The notes: generated by a model from the sequence alone, not told the origin. A stretch of DNA of 64,000 nt from Thalassomonas sp. RHCl1 (GCF_947387555.1 NZ_CANDNZ010000006.1:155482-219481), one strand, 5' to 3'. Positions 21,856 through 32,159 are shown, numbered from the stretch's first letter. A program made the numbers and translations.

Positions 21856-22575
21856 ATGAAAATTTATCGCCGCCTGCAACCGGTAAAAGCCATCAGTTTT
21901 GATCTTGATGATACCCTGTATAGCAATTATCCGGTGATGATGGCGGCCAATGCCGGTATGGCGGCTTATTTTGCCGGGGTGCCGGCGCTCAAAGGGGTAT
22001 TAAGCCAATGCCAGGATGTCAATTTCTGGTTTTATCACCGCGCCCGGGTACTGGAGGCGCAGCCACAGTTAAAGCATGATGTTACCGCGCTGCGCATAGA
22101 AAGTTATTATACCGGCTTTTTGGCACTCAACTTTGCGCCGGATGAAGCCAGGTCCCAGGCAATGGCGGCCATGGCTGAGTTTGTGCTGTTGCGCAGCCAG
22201 ATTGATGTGCCGCAGGCCATCCATAAGATGCTGGCGGCGCTGGCAAAAAAATATCCGCTGGCGGCGATCAGCAACGGCAATGTTGATACCCGGGCGATTG
22301 GCCTCGACGGTTATTTTCAGGTCATCTATCATGCCGGCAAAGGCATCAGGCAAAAACCCGCCCTGGATATGTTTGCCCTGGCCTGTGAGCAGCTGGCAAT
22401 CAATCCCAGGGAATTGCTGCATGTCGGCGATTGCGGCCGTGCAGATATTTTCGGCGCCGCTGCTGCCGGTTGCCAGAGTGCCTGGTTCCCCGCCTACGGC
22501 ATAGGCAAACCCTTGACGGTCTTGCCGGACATCGAGTTAACGGATGTCGGTGAGTTGAGTTTTTTACTGAGTTAA
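21856..22575 (+). CDS. yigB: HAD-like hydrolase, YigB family
   Basis: A 239-residue haloacid dehalogenase-like hydrolase. Motif I is ISFDLDDTLYSN (about 14-25), motif II the serine-type AAISNGN (about 136-142), and motif III/IV KPALDMF followed by LLHVGDCGRADIFGA (about 189-203). The E. coli homologue YigB is an FMN and pyridoxal-phosphate phosphatase. It is located just before uvrD, as yigB is in E. coli, which supports the orthologue call. Confidence 0.88.
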   Translation: MKIYRRLQPVKAISFDLDDTLYSNYPVMMAANAGMAAYFAGVPALKGVLSQCQDVNFWFYHRARVLEAQPQLKHDVTALRIESYYTGFLALNFAPDEARSQAMAAMAEFVLLRSQIDVPQAIHKMLAALAKKYPLAAISNGNVDTRAIGLDGYFQVIYHAGKGIRQKPALDMFALACEQLAINPRELLHVGDCGRADIFGAAAAGCQSAWFPAYGIGKPLTVLPDIELTDVGELSFLLS

Positions 22576-22610
22576 GGGCTTTTTACTTATCCCCCATCTT
22601 AGTCTGCCAG

Positions 22611-22630
22611 CCCCCTTAAGCGGGGTTTTT
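22611..22630 (+). terminator. Weak intrinsic terminator before uvrD
   Basis: CCCC and GGGG form a short stem around CTTAAGC-type sequence, followed by TTTTT. It is short, so its efficiency is uncertain. Confidence 0.5.
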
Positions 22631-22734
22631 GCGCTTCATCTTAAGATAAGGCGTGACTCTTGCGCTTTATTACTGCTTTTTTTTACAGTTGTTTGCTACA
22701 ATATCCATCATTTTTTCTTGATCGTTAGTTTTTT

Positions 22735-24912
22735 ATGGATGTTTCCGAGTTACTTGATGGCTTAAATGACCAGCAACGGGAAATTGTTGCTGCCCCTTTG
22801 CAAAACATGTTGGTGCTTGCCGGTGCCGGTAGCGGTAAAACCCGGGTACTGGTGCAGCGTATTGCCTGGCTGATGAAGGTGGAACAGGCTTCATCCCACA
22901 GCGTGCTGGCGGTAACCTTTACTAATAAGGCGGCGGCAGAAATGCGCGCCCGGGTCGAGCAGGTGGTGGACGGCAATGTCCACGGCATGTGGGTGGGAAC
23001 TTTCCATGGCCTGGCACACCGTTTGTTAAGGATGCACTTTCAGGAAGCCAACCTGCCTCAGGCATTCCAGGTACTCGACTCCGACGATCAGTTGCGCCTG
23101 GTGAAACGCATCATACGCTCATTGAACCTGGACGAAAAGCGCTGGCCCGCCAAACAGGCACAGTGGTATATCAATGGGAAAAAAGATGACGGTATCAGGC
23201 CCCAGCATATCGATGCCCAGTTTGATCCCACAGAGCAAACCTTTGTCCAGATTTACAGTACTTATCAGCAGGCCTGTGATCGCGCCGGTTTAGTGGACTT
23301 TGCCGAACTGCTGTTGCGGGCCCATGAACTCTGGCTTAATAACCCTGTGCTGCTGAGTCATTACCAGCAAAGGTTTGCCCATATCCTGGTGGACGAATTC
23401 CAGGATACCAATGCCATCCAATACGCCTGGTTAACCCTGTTGGGTAAAGGGCGCAGCAATGTGATGATAGTCGGCGATGACGACCAGTCCATTTACGGCT
23501 GGCGCGGGGCGAAAATCGAAAATATCCAGCGGTTCTTAAAAGATTTCGAGCAGGCGAAAACCATACGCCTGGAGCAGAACTACCGCTCGACCGCCAATAT
23601 TCTTAATGCCGCCAATAAGCTGATTGCCAATAACAATAACCGTTTAGGCAAAGAATTATGGACCCAGGACGATGCCGGTGAAAAGATTTCTATCTATACC
23701 GCTTTTAATGAAATCGATGAAGCACGCTTTATTGCCGGGCGTATCGAGGCATGGCGCCAGGATAACGGCTCTTTGGATCAGGTTGCCATTTTATACCGTA
23801 GCAATGCCCAGTCCCGTTTACTGGAAGAAGCTTTGTTGCAGGCGCAGCTGCCCTACCGTATCTACGGCGGTTTAAGGTTCTTCGAACGCCAGGAAATTAA
23901 AGATGCGCTGGCGTATATGCGATTGATCAACAACCGTGACGACGATGCCGCCTTTGAACGCATTATCAATACCCCGACCCGGGGCATAGGCAATCAGACC
24001 CTGGCCATTGTCCGCGATGCCGCCAAGAGCCTGGAGACCACCTTGTGGCAGGCCTGTCAGCAAATGCTGAGCAGCGGCCAGCTCAAGGGGCGCAGTGCGA
24101 AAACCATAGGTTTGTTTATTGAGTTGATCGACAGCCTGGAAGACGACTCCTGCAACCTGGATCTCGATCAGCAGGCCAATTTTGTCATTAGCAACAGTGG
24201 TTTAAAAGCCATGTACCAGGCGGAAAAAGGCGAGCGCGCCGAAGCCCGGATAGAAAACCTTAACGAGCTGGTCACCGCCTGTCAGACTTTTGAAATGGAT
24301 CCCGAGCTGGAAGACGAACAAAGCCAGTTAACGGCATTTTTAACCCATGCGGCGCTGGAGTCAGGCGAGTCCCAGGCAGACGATTATGAAGCCGCCGTGC
24401 AGCTGATGACCATGCACTCCGCCAAAGGGCTGGAGTTCCCGCTGGTCTTTATCGCCGGTATTGAAGAAGGCATGTTCCCGTCCCAGCAATCGGTGGAAGA
24501 TATCAGCCGGCTGGAAGAAGAGCGCCGCCTGTGTTACGTTGGTATGACAAGGGCCATGAACAAACTATACTTATGTCATGCCGAAAGTCGTCGATTATAC
24601 GGGCAAGAAAAATATCATAAGCCCAGTCGTTTTATCCGGGAATTACCCGAGTCTTGTATCGAAGAAATTCGTTTGCAAAGCCAGGTTTCCCGTCCGGCGA
24701 CGACGGGGCGTTTTTCATCTACCTTTACCACAGAGTCTTTTGAAAATACGGGCTTTACCCTGGGACAGCGGGTAGAGCACAGTAAATTTGGTGAGGGTGT
24801 GGTGCTCAATTACGAAGGCAGCGGCGCGCAAAGTCGTATCCAGGTGAATTTTGACGGTTTGGGCAGTAAATGGCTGGTCGTGGCCTATGCGAATTTACAA
24901 CCAATAACATAA
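22735..24912 (+). CDS. uvrD: DNA helicase II UvrD
   Basis: A 725-residue superfamily 1A helicase working in mismatch and nucleotide-excision repair. Motifs: Walker A LAGAGSGKTRVL (about 28-39), TFTNKAAAEMR, Walker B VDEFQDTNAIQY (about 219-230), GDDDQSIYGWRGA (about 247-259), QNYRST, and motif VI VGMTRAM. The C-terminal segment FGEGVVLNYEG...KWLVVAYANL is the Tudor-like RNA-polymerase interaction domain typical of UvrD rather than Rep. It sits 160 bp after yigB. Confidence 0.97.
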   Translation: MDVSELLDGLNDQQREIVAAPLQNMLVLAGAGSGKTRVLVQRIAWLMKVEQASSHSVLAVTFTNKAAAEMRARVEQVVDGNVHGMWVGTFHGLAHRLLRMHFQEANLPQAFQVLDSDDQLRLVKRIIRSLNLDEKRWPAKQAQWYINGKKDDGIRPQHIDAQFDPTEQTFVQIYSTYQQACDRAGLVDFAELLLRAHELWLNNPVLLSHYQQRFAHILVDEFQDTNAIQYAWLTLLGKGRSNVMIVGDDDQSIYGWRGAKIENIQRFLKDFEQAKTIRLEQNYRSTANILNAANKLIANNNNRLGKELWTQDDAGEKISIYTAFNEIDEARFIAGRIEAWRQDNGSLDQVAILYRSNAQSRLLEEALLQAQLPYRIYGGLRFFERQEIKDALAYMRLINNRDDDAAFERIINTPTRGIGNQTLAIVRDAAKSLETTLWQACQQMLSSGQLKGRSAKTIGLFIELIDSLEDDSCNLDLDQQANFVISNSGLKAMYQAEKGERAEARIENLNELVTACQTFEMDPELEDEQSQLTAFLTHAALESGESQADDYEAAVQLMTMHSAKGLEFPLVFIAGIEEGMFPSQQSVEDISRLEEERRLCYVGMTRAMNKLYLCHAESRRLYGQEKYHKPSRFIRELPESCIEEIRLQSQVSRPATTGRFSSTFTTESFENTGFTLGQRVEHSKFGEGVVLNYEGSGAQSRIQVNFDGLGSKWLVVAYANLQPIT

Positions 24913-24924
24913 CAGGAACTCAGG

Positions 24925-26178
24925 ATGGAACAACGGCTATTAGTGATAGAAGACAGTAAACCTATTGCCCGGGTGATCGGACAGATAGGCAAGGCGTTAA
25001 ACTTTCAGGTAACTGTTGCCACCACCCTGGCACAAGTGGAAGAAATCCTGCAGGGGGATACCGAGTTTTTTGCCGCCACCATAGATTATTCCCTGCCGGA
25101 TGCCAATTATGGCGAAGCCATAGATTGTGTGCTTTCCCATGGCATTCCCGGTGTGGTCATGACAGGGAAAATGGATGATGATACCCGGCAGGACATCCTG
25201 GCCCGTCCGGTGATTGACTATATCCCCAAAGAAAACAGCCAGGCGTTTTTGTACCTTAAACGTATCTTGCACAGCCAGCAAACCAACCACCAGCACGGTG
25301 TTTTAGTGGTGGACGACTCCAGCTCGGCCCGTAACCATATTGTCGAGTTACTAAAACGGCGCAATTTCTCCGTTTTTGTTGCCGGTAACGGCGTGAAAGC
25401 CCTGGAAGTGCTGAAGCAGCAACCGGGTATTAAAATGGTGATCACCGATCTGGAAATGCCGGAAATGGATGGCATTGAGCTCACCAATGAACTGCGCAAG
25501 TTATACCCCAGGGATCAGCTGGCGGTGGTGGGCATTTCCGGGGCGGAGAACGGTCTGCATTCGGCGCGTTTTATTAAAAACGGCGCCGATGACTTTTTGC
25601 GCAAACCTTTCTGTCCGGAAGAATTTTATTGCCGCATTACCCAGAATATTGAAAATCTCAGTAATATCGAACAAATTAAAAAAGCCGCCAGTACCGATTT
25701 TCTTACCGGCCTGGCCAACCGCAGGGCATTTTTCCACGATGCCGACATCAAGTTAAATGAATATATCAAGCATAAAACTCCCTATTGCCTGGCAATGCTG
25801 GATATCGACCTGTTTAAGGGCATTAACGATAAATATGGCCATGATGCCGGGGATCATGTGCTTAAAGTGGTTGCCTTGTATATGCGCAAACATCTGGGCA
25901 AAGGCAGCCTTGCCCGTCTCGGCGGGGAAGAATTTGCCGTGCTGTTAACCGGTGAAGACGAAGATCAGCTGTTTGAAAAATTAGATGATTTTCGCCGGGA
26001 AATTGCGGTTGCCCAAATTGCCTATGATCAGCAGCATATCAGCGTGACCGTGAGCCTGGGAGCAATTTTCAACAGTCGCCAGTCCCTGGCGCGACAACTG
26101 CATCTGGCGGATAACGCCCTATACCTGGCCAAGGAAAACGGCCGTAACCAAATTGCGACCAGTGAGGTTGACGAATAA
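24925..26178 (+). CDS. Double-receiver diguanylate cyclase response regulator (REC-REC-GGEEF)
   Basis: A 417-residue soluble regulator. REC1 (about 4-115) has its phospho-acceptor at D54 (TIDYSLPD); REC2 (about 124-245) at D175 (VITDLEMPEMDG), both with the acidic pocket (IED near 9; VVDD near 129) and conserved Lys (YIPKE; FLRKPF). The GGDEF domain (about 255-412) has an intact GGEEF (333-337) but no RxxD inhibitory site at the expected place. It should make cyclic-di-GMP when phosphorylated. The start is 12 nt after uvrD. The next gene is a histidine kinase-type sensor, a plausible partner. Confidence 0.92.
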   Translation: MEQRLLVIEDSKPIARVIGQIGKALNFQVTVATTLAQVEEILQGDTEFFAATIDYSLPDANYGEAIDCVLSHGIPGVVMTGKMDDDTRQDILARPVIDYIPKENSQAFLYLKRILHSQQTNHQHGVLVVDDSSSARNHIVELLKRRNFSVFVAGNGVKALEVLKQQPGIKMVITDLEMPEMDGIELTNELRKLYPRDQLAVVGISGAENGLHSARFIKNGADDFLRKPFCPEEFYCRITQNIENLSNIEQIKKAASTDFLTGLANRRAFFHDADIKLNEYIKHKTPYCLAMLDIDLFKGINDKYGHDAGDHVLKVVALYMRKHLGKGSLARLGGEEFAVLLTGEDEDQLFEKLDDFRREIAVAQIAYDQQHISVTVSLGAIFNSRQSLARQLHLADNALYLAKENGRNQIATSEVDE

Positions 26179-26393
26179 GACGAAGCCGTATACTGATAAC
26201 AGGGATCCCCCCTGCTTTAGGGGAAACTTGTGTGAAACGCGGGAAGTCAGTCATACTTGCTAAATCAGGGAATTTATTGCCGGGCAGCCCCCGGTTTAAG
26301 TTTATGTCTCATTATTGCCTCTTATCACAGCGCTAAGAGGCAAAAATGCTCTGAACTAAGTGGCTATACTGCTGATGAAAGAGAGCAATATCT

Positions 26394-28304
26394 ATGGTGT
26401 GGAGGCCGTTACTTCGTCATATCACGGTTTTATTGTTGCTTTACCTGCTGAGCTGTCCCGGCCTGCCAGTCCGGGCACAAGAGCTTGACAGCGACCAGGT
26501 GAAAGCCGCTTATCTATTCAATTTCATTAAACATATTACCTGGCCGGATGAAAACGACAAAAGCGGTTATATTATTGCCGTTTATGATGATGCCAAATTC
26601 TACCGGATTTTAAAGACCTCTCTGTCACAGCGCAAGGTCAAGGGCAAAAGCATTTCCGTGATTGCGCTGGAGCAGCCGCTGCGGGGCACAAGCCAAGATC
26701 TGCTCTACATTCCCGCCCATCAAAATGCCGATGTGCCTAGATTAACCACGCTGTTTCGACAAACCCATACCCTGGTGATTACCGATGAAAGCCAGTTCAA
26801 GCATGATGTGATGATTAATTTACGCAGTAATGCGCAAACATCGGCCATCTCTTTTGAAGTCAATAAGTCCAATATTCTCTACGAGGGGCTGAGCATGTCG
26901 GCTGAGCTGCTGTTATTTGGCGGTACTGAGCTTGATGTTGCTACCTTATACCGGGAAACCGAACTGGCGATGCAGAAAACCCGGCAAAGGGAGATCAGCC
27001 TGAATAAAAAGATCATGGCACAACAGCAGGCACTGGCCGGTTCACAAAAAAAGTTGACCGAGCTGGATCTCAAGCTCAAACAAAGAACTGCTAAGCTGGA
27101 TAAGCAGCAGCAAGAGTTAGCTGTGCTAAAACGTGATATTGCGGAAAAATTGCAGGGGCTTAAAGATAAGGAGCAAGAGTTAACCAGCATAGTGGAGTTG
27201 CTGGACGGGGCAGAAAAAGAGTTGTTGTCCCAGCAGGAATCCGTGGTGGCGCAAGAGTTGGCTAACCAGAAAATGGCGGAAAAAATTGAAGCAAACCGGG
27301 GCATCCTGTTGGAGCAGCAAGTCCATATCGATCAACAGCTGGCGCAGCTGCAACAACAAAAAAAGGAATTGCTTAACCGTAATGAAATTATTGACGAGCA
27401 GCAAACTTATCTGGCGATCACTTCGGTATTGGTCCTGGTAGCCCTGAGTGTATCCGCTTTGGTGGTGCTGCTGTTTATCAAAAACAAAAAAACCACGGCG
27501 ACACTCAGTGCTACCCTGAATAATCTTAAAGATACCCAGGAGCAATTGATCCAGTCGGAGAAACTGGCTTCTTTAGGCACGCTGACGGCGGGTATTGCCC
27601 ATGAAATCAATACCCCTTTGGGCATTGCCGTAACCTCCACCAGTATGGGCATGGAAAGTACCCAGGCCATCCGTCAGCAGTACAGCGCCGGTAAGCTCAC
27701 CAAAGCCAAGATGGAAAAATATTTCTGCAGCATAGAGCAGTCTTCGAAAATGAATACCCAGGCACTTGAGCGGGTGATTGATCTGCTCAATAACTTTAAA
27801 CAGGTTGCCGCCGATCAGGTGGTGGGGGAAGCCAGGGAAGTCAATCTGCACGATTATATTGAGGAAGTCATGAGCACCTTGTTTGCGGAAATGAAAAAGC
27901 ACCAGGTGCAGTACCACTTTTCCGGTGATATGGATGTGACTATCACCACGATTCCCGGGGCGTTTGCCCAGGTGTTGACTAACCTGGTGACTAACTCCAT
28001 CAAACATGGTTTCGAGCATAAAAGTGCGGGAGCCATTTTAATCCGGCTGGAAAAATTGGCGGCGGGCGGGGTCAAGCTGATTTATCAGGACGACGGTCAC
28101 GGCATGAGCCAGGAAGTGCAAAACAATATTTATGAGCCGTTTTTTACCACCAAAAGGAATATGGGGGGCACCGGACTGGGCATGAATATAGTCTATAACA
28201 TTATCAGCAAGAACCTGGCGGGAGAGATCGCTATCAACAGCGCGCCGGATCAGGGGGTCACTTTTACCATTGTCTTGCCGCAAAGCGTGCCCGAGCCGGC
28301 ATAA
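26394..28304 (+). CDS. YfiR-like (DUF4154) sensor fused to a histidine kinase
   Basis: A 636-residue membrane kinase. Order: signal peptide/anchor (1-29), periplasmic YfiR/DUF4154 domain (about 30-185, with QVKAAYLFNFIKHITWP at its start and FEVNKSNILYEGLSMSAELL at its end), a long Gln/Glu/Lys coiled coil (about 188-335), one transmembrane helix (about 340-363), a HisKA-like dimerisation region with H403 (LGTLTAGIAHEINTPLG), and an ATPase domain with N-box NLVTNSIKHG (530-539), G1 DDGHG, and G2 GGTGLGM (591-597). No receiver domain is fused. The upstream REC-REC-GGDEF gene is the obvious partner candidate, 215 bp away. It should sense a periplasmic signal through the YfiR part. Confidence 0.9.
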   Translation: MVWRPLLRHITVLLLLYLLSCPGLPVRAQELDSDQVKAAYLFNFIKHITWPDENDKSGYIIAVYDDAKFYRILKTSLSQRKVKGKSISVIALEQPLRGTSQDLLYIPAHQNADVPRLTTLFRQTHTLVITDESQFKHDVMINLRSNAQTSAISFEVNKSNILYEGLSMSAELLLFGGTELDVATLYRETELAMQKTRQREISLNKKIMAQQQALAGSQKKLTELDLKLKQRTAKLDKQQQELAVLKRDIAEKLQGLKDKEQELTSIVELLDGAEKELLSQQESVVAQELANQKMAEKIEANRGILLEQQVHIDQQLAQLQQQKKELLNRNEIIDEQQTYLAITSVLVLVALSVSALVVLLFIKNKKTTATLSATLNNLKDTQEQLIQSEKLASLGTLTAGIAHEINTPLGIAVTSTSMGMESTQAIRQQYSAGKLTKAKMEKYFCSIEQSSKMNTQALERVIDLLNNFKQVAADQVVGEAREVNLHDYIEEVMSTLFAEMKKHQVQYHFSGDMDVTITTIPGAFAQVLTNLVTNSIKHGFEHKSAGAILIRLEKLAAGGVKLIYQDDGHGMSQEVQNNIYEPFFTTKRNMGGTGLGMNIVYNIISKNLAGEIAINSAPDQGVTFTIVLPQSVPEPA

Positions 28305-28313
28305 CCGGGCACG
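28286..28313. terminator. Hairpin at the convergent end of the sensor kinase and rarD
   Basis: CGTGCCCG and CGGGCACG make a perfect 8-bp stem spanning the kinase stop codon. No U-tract follows, so it is a possible but unproven transcript end. Confidence 0.35.
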
Positions 28314-28331
28314 TCGGAGGGGTAACGGCAA

Positions 28332-29234
28332 TTAAGCCGCCGCTTTTCTTCCCCGGAAAGACTCATAACTGAAGATCACCAACGCCAGCCAGATAAAAAT
28401 AAAGGTGGTGAGTTTGGCGGTCTGCAGCGGCTCATTGTAAATGACTGTGGCCAGAACAAACATGATACTCGGCCCTATATATTGGAAAAAGCCCAGCGCG
28501 GAAAGCGTCAGGCGTTTGGCGGCGGCGGTAAAGCATAACAGCGGCGCCGTGGTCACTACACCCGCCAAAATCAAGGTGACATTTAAGCTCAGGCTGTTGT
28601 TGAACATGTCTGTGGTCGGGCTGGAGATAAAAAAACCCCAATAAAGCAGCGCAATCGGCACCATCAAACTGGACTCCACCAGCAGGCCGACAAAGGAGTC
28701 TACCTGCATTTTTTTACGCAATAAGCCGTAGATGCCAAAGGTGCCCGCCAGCGCCAGGGAAATAACCGGTAACGAGCCCAGCATCACCAGCTGGATCAAG
28801 ACCCCGATAATCGCCAGTATTACGGCAAATTTCTGCCATTTTCTCAGGCGTTCGCCGAGGAAAATCATGCCCAGGGCAACGCTGAGCAGGGGATTGATAT
28901 AATAACCCAGGCTGGCATCGAGCAGATGATCGTTATTGATGGCCCAGATAAACAAAAACCAGTTGCTTGCCAGTATCAGCGCGGTTAGGGTCAGGCGGAG
29001 TAGCAGTTTGGGCTCTTGCATCAAGGCTTTGACCTGCGGCCACTTCTTCATGGCGATCACCACAAGCAATAACAGCAGGCTGGACCAGATCACCCTGTGC
29101 ACCAGGATCTCATCCGCCCCGACATCCGTCAGTAACTTAAAATACAGCGGGGCTATGCCCCACATTAAATAAGCACTTACCGCATTAAAAATGCCGTTTC
29201 TTTTTTCTGTGGATAGCGACGGGGATGTGGACAT
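28332..29234 (-). CDS. rarD: RarD/EamA family transporter
   Basis: About 300 residues with ten predicted transmembrane helices and two EamA repeats. The family start is seen as GIFNAVSAYLMWGIAPLYFKLL, with DEILVHRVIWS in the first loop, as in RarD (a chloramphenicol-sensitivity-type permease of the drug/metabolite transporter superfamily). The ATG of MSTSPSLSTEKRN is chosen; an in-frame start 48 nt further upstream (to 29282) gives an unlikely polar extension. Substrate is unknown. Confidence 0.87.
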   Translation of the reverse strand: MSTSPSLSTEKRNGIFNAVSAYLMWGIAPLYFKLLTDVGADEILVHRVIWSSLLLLLVVIAMKKWPQVKALMQEPKLLLRLTLTALILASNWFLFIWAINNDHLLDASLGYYINPLLSVALGMIFLGERLRKWQKFAVILAIIGVLIQLVMLGSLPVISLALAGTFGIYGLLRKKMQVDSFVGLLVESSLMVPIALLYWGFFISSPTTDMFNNSLSLNVTLILAGVVTTAPLLCFTAAAKRLTLSALGFFQYIGPSIMFVLATVIYNEPLQTAKLTTFIFIWLALVIFSYESFRGRKAAA

Positions 29235-29337
29235 AATAACTCGGGACTTTGGTGATACTGCGACAGGGCGGCATGATAGCACAGCCGGCTAACCTCGCCC
29301 ACCACCTAAGCCCGAGTTTATGTAAACGCTTGAGGGG

Positions 29338-29793
29338 TTAACCCACCATATAAGTGCCTGTGCCGAAGGCTAAATGCTGGCCCTGTTCGTTATGCATTTC
29401 CATCCGGGTGACCGCCACTTTACTGCCGCTGCGGATCACTTTGGCGGTAACAATAAACTCTTCTCCCCTGCCCGGGCGCAGAAAATCGGTGCGTAAATCT
29501 ATGGTGCCGAGTTTGCCCAAGCTGCTTTGGATCATTTGCGGTGACATATCGTCAAGCTGGTCGATGATATTGGCGGCGGCGACCATGCCGCCGGTAAAGT
29601 CCAGCGCCGAGGCGGTAACGCCGCCATGTAAGATTTTTTGCAGCGGGTTGCCGATCAACTTATCCTGCCAGTCAAAACGAATTTCCGACTCTTCGCTGTC
29701 AAAGCGGGTGATGCGGATCCCCAGTTCCTGATTGAAGGGAATGCTGTTCATCCAGAACTCGGTTATTTGTTTATATATTAATTGCTTGTCCAT
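29338..29793 (-). CDS. Hotdog-fold thioesterase (PaaI-like)
   Basis: A 151-residue single hotdog-domain protein. The conserved helix-loop with [28 protein letters not shown] (about 45-72; HGG motif and an acidic residue on the long helix) is the catalytic region of PaaI/YigI-type acyl-CoA thioesterases. The strand [26 protein letters not shown] near the end is also typical. The substrate is unknown. It is divergent from recQ with about 145 bp between the two starts. Confidence 0.85.
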   Translation of the reverse strand: MDKQLIYKQITEFWMNSIPFNQELGIRITRFDSEESEIRFDWQDKLIGNPLQKILHGGVTASALDFTGGMVAAANIIDQLDDMSPQMIQSSLGKLGTIDLRTDFLRPGRGEEFIVTAKVIRSGSKVAVTRMEMHNEQGQHLAFGTGTYMVG

Positions 29794-29938
29794 AGTTTTT
29801 ACTTGTCTTATGCAAGCTGGTCTGATGTGTTGTGTTATTAGACTAGCATTTAATTACCGGGATCATAAAATAATTCTCCACGGATTATGCCACTCTGGGG
29901 TAAAATGCCGCCATTCTCATTATAAACTGGCTGCATTG

Positions 29939-31750
29939 TTGAACATCCCATCCCCAGACACGGTAAAAGAGCAGTTGCTTGCGACTTTAAAACATCATTT
30001 TGGTTATTCGTCGTTCCGCCCCGGGCAGGAAGCGATCATTAGCAATTTGTTGCAACACCGGGATAGCCTGGTGCTGATGCCGACCGGCGGCGGCAAGTCC
30101 ATGTGTTACCAGTTGCCTGCGGTGATGCTGCCGGGGGTGACCATAGTGATTTCCCCCCTGATTGCCTTGATGAAAGATCAGGTGGACAGCCTGACCCACC
30201 AGGGCATTCCCGCGGCTTTTGTTAATTCCAGCTTGGATCAGCAAACCATTAACGGTATTTTCCGCCGCCTGGCTAATAATGAAATTAAACTCTTGTATGT
30301 CGCCCCCGAGCGACTGACCCAGGGCTATTTCCTGCAGGGGCTGGCAGATTTAAATATCAGCTTATTTGCCATAGACGAAGCCCATTGTATTTCCCAGTGG
30401 GGGCATGACTTCAGGCCGGCCTATACCCGGTTGAACTGCCTAAAAGAAAGGTTTCCGCATGTGCCTGTGATGGCGTTAACCGCGACCGCCGATGTCACTA
30501 CCCGTAAAGATATTCTTGAGCAGCTGGCGCTGCTCGATCCCTATATTCATCTGGACAGTTTTGACCGTCCCAATATCCGTTATACCCTGGCGGAAAAATA
30601 TGACGGCGACCAGCAAGTTTTAGGTTATATTCGCAAAAGAGGCGAAGAGTCCGGCATTGTTTATTGCAACAGCCGCTGGCAGGTGGAAAAACTCGCTAAA
30701 TTTCTTGCCACCAAGGGGGTGAATTGTGCCGCTTACCATGCGGGCATGGAAGTGGAGATCCGCAACTCGGTTCAGGAAGGTTTTACCAAAGACAATATCC
30801 AGGTGGTGGTGGCGACGGTAGCTTTTGGTTTGGGGATCAATAAACCGAATGTGCGTTTTGTCATCCATTTTGAGCCGCCGAAAACCCTGGAAGGCTACTA
30901 TCAGGAGATTGGCCGCGCCGGCCGGGACGGCTTGTCGGCGGAAGCGTTGTTTTTATATGATGATCAGGATATCGGCCGGATTAAAAAACGTATTTCCCAG
31001 GGGGAAAACGAGCAAAGGGTTAATGTCGAGCTGCAGCGTTTCCAGGCGATGACCGGTTTTGTTGAGGCGCAAACCTGCCGCCGCCAGGTGGTGCTTAACT
31101 ATTTTGCCGAATTTACCGAGCAGGGCTGCGGCAACTGTGATATTTGCCTGGATCCCCCCAGTTTGTTCGATGCCACCGAAGCGGCGCAAAAAGTCTTGTC
31201 TTGCGTGTACCGCATTAAAGAGCAAGGGGACATTCAGTATGTGATCGAGGTGCTGCGCGGGCAAAGTACCCCGAAAATCATGAAGGCAACCCATGACAAG
31301 GTCTCCACTTTTGGTATCGGCCGAACCAAGACCCCGGGTTACTGGTTTTCCATTATTCGTCAGCTGATCCACTTAGGTTACCTGCAGCAGGATATTGCCC
31401 GGCAATCTTGTCTGTGTCTGACACAAGAGGCGCGCTCGGTATTAAAAGCGCAGGAGCCTTTGATGCTGGCCAGCCCGAGACTGCAGCAGGCCAGTTACTG
31501 GCAAAGTAAACAACAAGAAAAACAATATGATCGTGCGCTGTTTGCCAAGTTACGCTCATTACGTAAAGAGATTGCCGATGCCGAAGATATCGCGCCCTTT
31601 ATTGTCTTTAATGACGCCACCTTGTCTGAGCTGGCCCGCATCCAGCCCAAAAGCACCCGTGCCATGCTCAATATCAGCGGTATCGGGGATGTTAAGCTGG
31701 CCCGTTACGGCAAGCCTTTTTTAGATCTGATCCAGGAGCATGCCGGTTAA
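29939..31750 (+). CDS. recQ: ATP-dependent DNA helicase RecQ
   Basis: A 603-residue RecQ from a TTG start at 29939 (a second TTG lies at 29936); the family N-terminus ([27 protein letters not shown]) begins here. The reading frame is open for 69 more codons upstream, but that part overlaps the divergent thioesterase start and has no RecQ likeness. Motifs: [34 protein letters not shown], and the GRAGRDG motif VI. They are followed by the zinc cysteines (CRRQ...CGNCDIC), the winged-helix RQC domain and a C-terminal HRDC domain (about 525-603). It works in recombination and replication-fork repair. Confidence 0.95.
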   Translation: MNIPSPDTVKEQLLATLKHHFGYSSFRPGQEAIISNLLQHRDSLVLMPTGGGKSMCYQLPAVMLPGVTIVISPLIALMKDQVDSLTHQGIPAAFVNSSLDQQTINGIFRRLANNEIKLLYVAPERLTQGYFLQGLADLNISLFAIDEAHCISQWGHDFRPAYTRLNCLKERFPHVPVMALTATADVTTRKDILEQLALLDPYIHLDSFDRPNIRYTLAEKYDGDQQVLGYIRKRGEESGIVYCNSRWQVEKLAKFLATKGVNCAAYHAGMEVEIRNSVQEGFTKDNIQVVVATVAFGLGINKPNVRFVIHFEPPKTLEGYYQEIGRAGRDGLSAEALFLYDDQDIGRIKKRISQGENEQRVNVELQRFQAMTGFVEAQTCRRQVVLNYFAEFTEQGCGNCDICLDPPSLFDATEAAQKVLSCVYRIKEQGDIQYVIEVLRGQSTPKIMKATHDKVSTFGIGRTKTPGYWFSIIRQLIHLGYLQQDIARQSCLCLTQEARSVLKAQEPLMLASPRLQQASYWQSKQQEKQYDRALFAKLRSLRKEIADAEDIAPFIVFNDATLSELARIQPKSTRAMLNISGIGDVKLARYGKPFLDLIQEHAG

Positions 31751-31782
31751 CGGCTTTGTTTTGTGCGGATAAAAAGGCAGGC

Positions 31783-31810
31783 AAAAAAAAACGCTCAATG
31801 AGCGCTTTTT
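31783..31810. terminator. Bidirectional terminator between recQ and the cytochrome c gene
   Basis: An A-run, ACGCT-CAATG-AGCG(C)T stem-loop and a T-run lie between the two convergent genes, giving intrinsic terminator geometry on both strands. Confidence 0.75.
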
Positions 31811-31847
31811 AGGTAACTTATACTTTGTTTTTCAAATAAGCGGCGGC

Positions 31848-32159
31848 TTATTTTAAGCCGGCAAAGTAAGCGGAAAGGTTAGCGATGTCATCATCACTTA
31901 ACGGCATGGCCATAGGCGCCATTACCGGGTCTTTACGGGCACCGCTTTTGAAATCTTTCAGCTGTTTGGCCAGGTAAGCTTCTTTTTGACCGGCTAAGTT
32001 AGGGTACATAGGGATAGCTGAGATACCGGCTGCACCGTGACATGCCGCACACATAGCCGCTTTGGCTTTACCTTTAGCTGCATCGCCGCCGGCAAAAGCC
32101 GGAGCTGACATCATAACCATTGCCGTGACGGCAAGAGTAAGTTTTTTCATAGTTTTCAT
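31848..32159 (-). CDS. Periplasmic class I cytochrome c (c553-like)
   Basis: A 103-residue protein with a Sec signal peptide ([19 protein letters not shown], cleavage near residue 23) and one heme-binding motif CAACH (about 37-41). The distal methionine is likely within [20 protein letters not shown] near residue 82. It is a small electron carrier of the periplasm; partner enzymes are not encoded here. Translation could start at the first or the fourth codon (MKT-MKKL). It is convergent with recQ. Confidence 0.92.
   Translation of the reverse strand: MKTMKKLTLAVTAMVMMSAPAFAGGDAAKGKAKAAMCAACHGAAGISAIPMYPNLAGQKEAYLAKQLKDFKSGARKDPVMAPMAMPLSDDDIANLSAYFAGLK

Noticed and set aside
29732-29938. Longer recQ reading frame starting at 29732
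   Set aside because: The extra 69 codons overlap the start of the divergent thioesterase gene and have no RecQ likeness; the family N-terminus begins at the TTG codons at 29936/29939.
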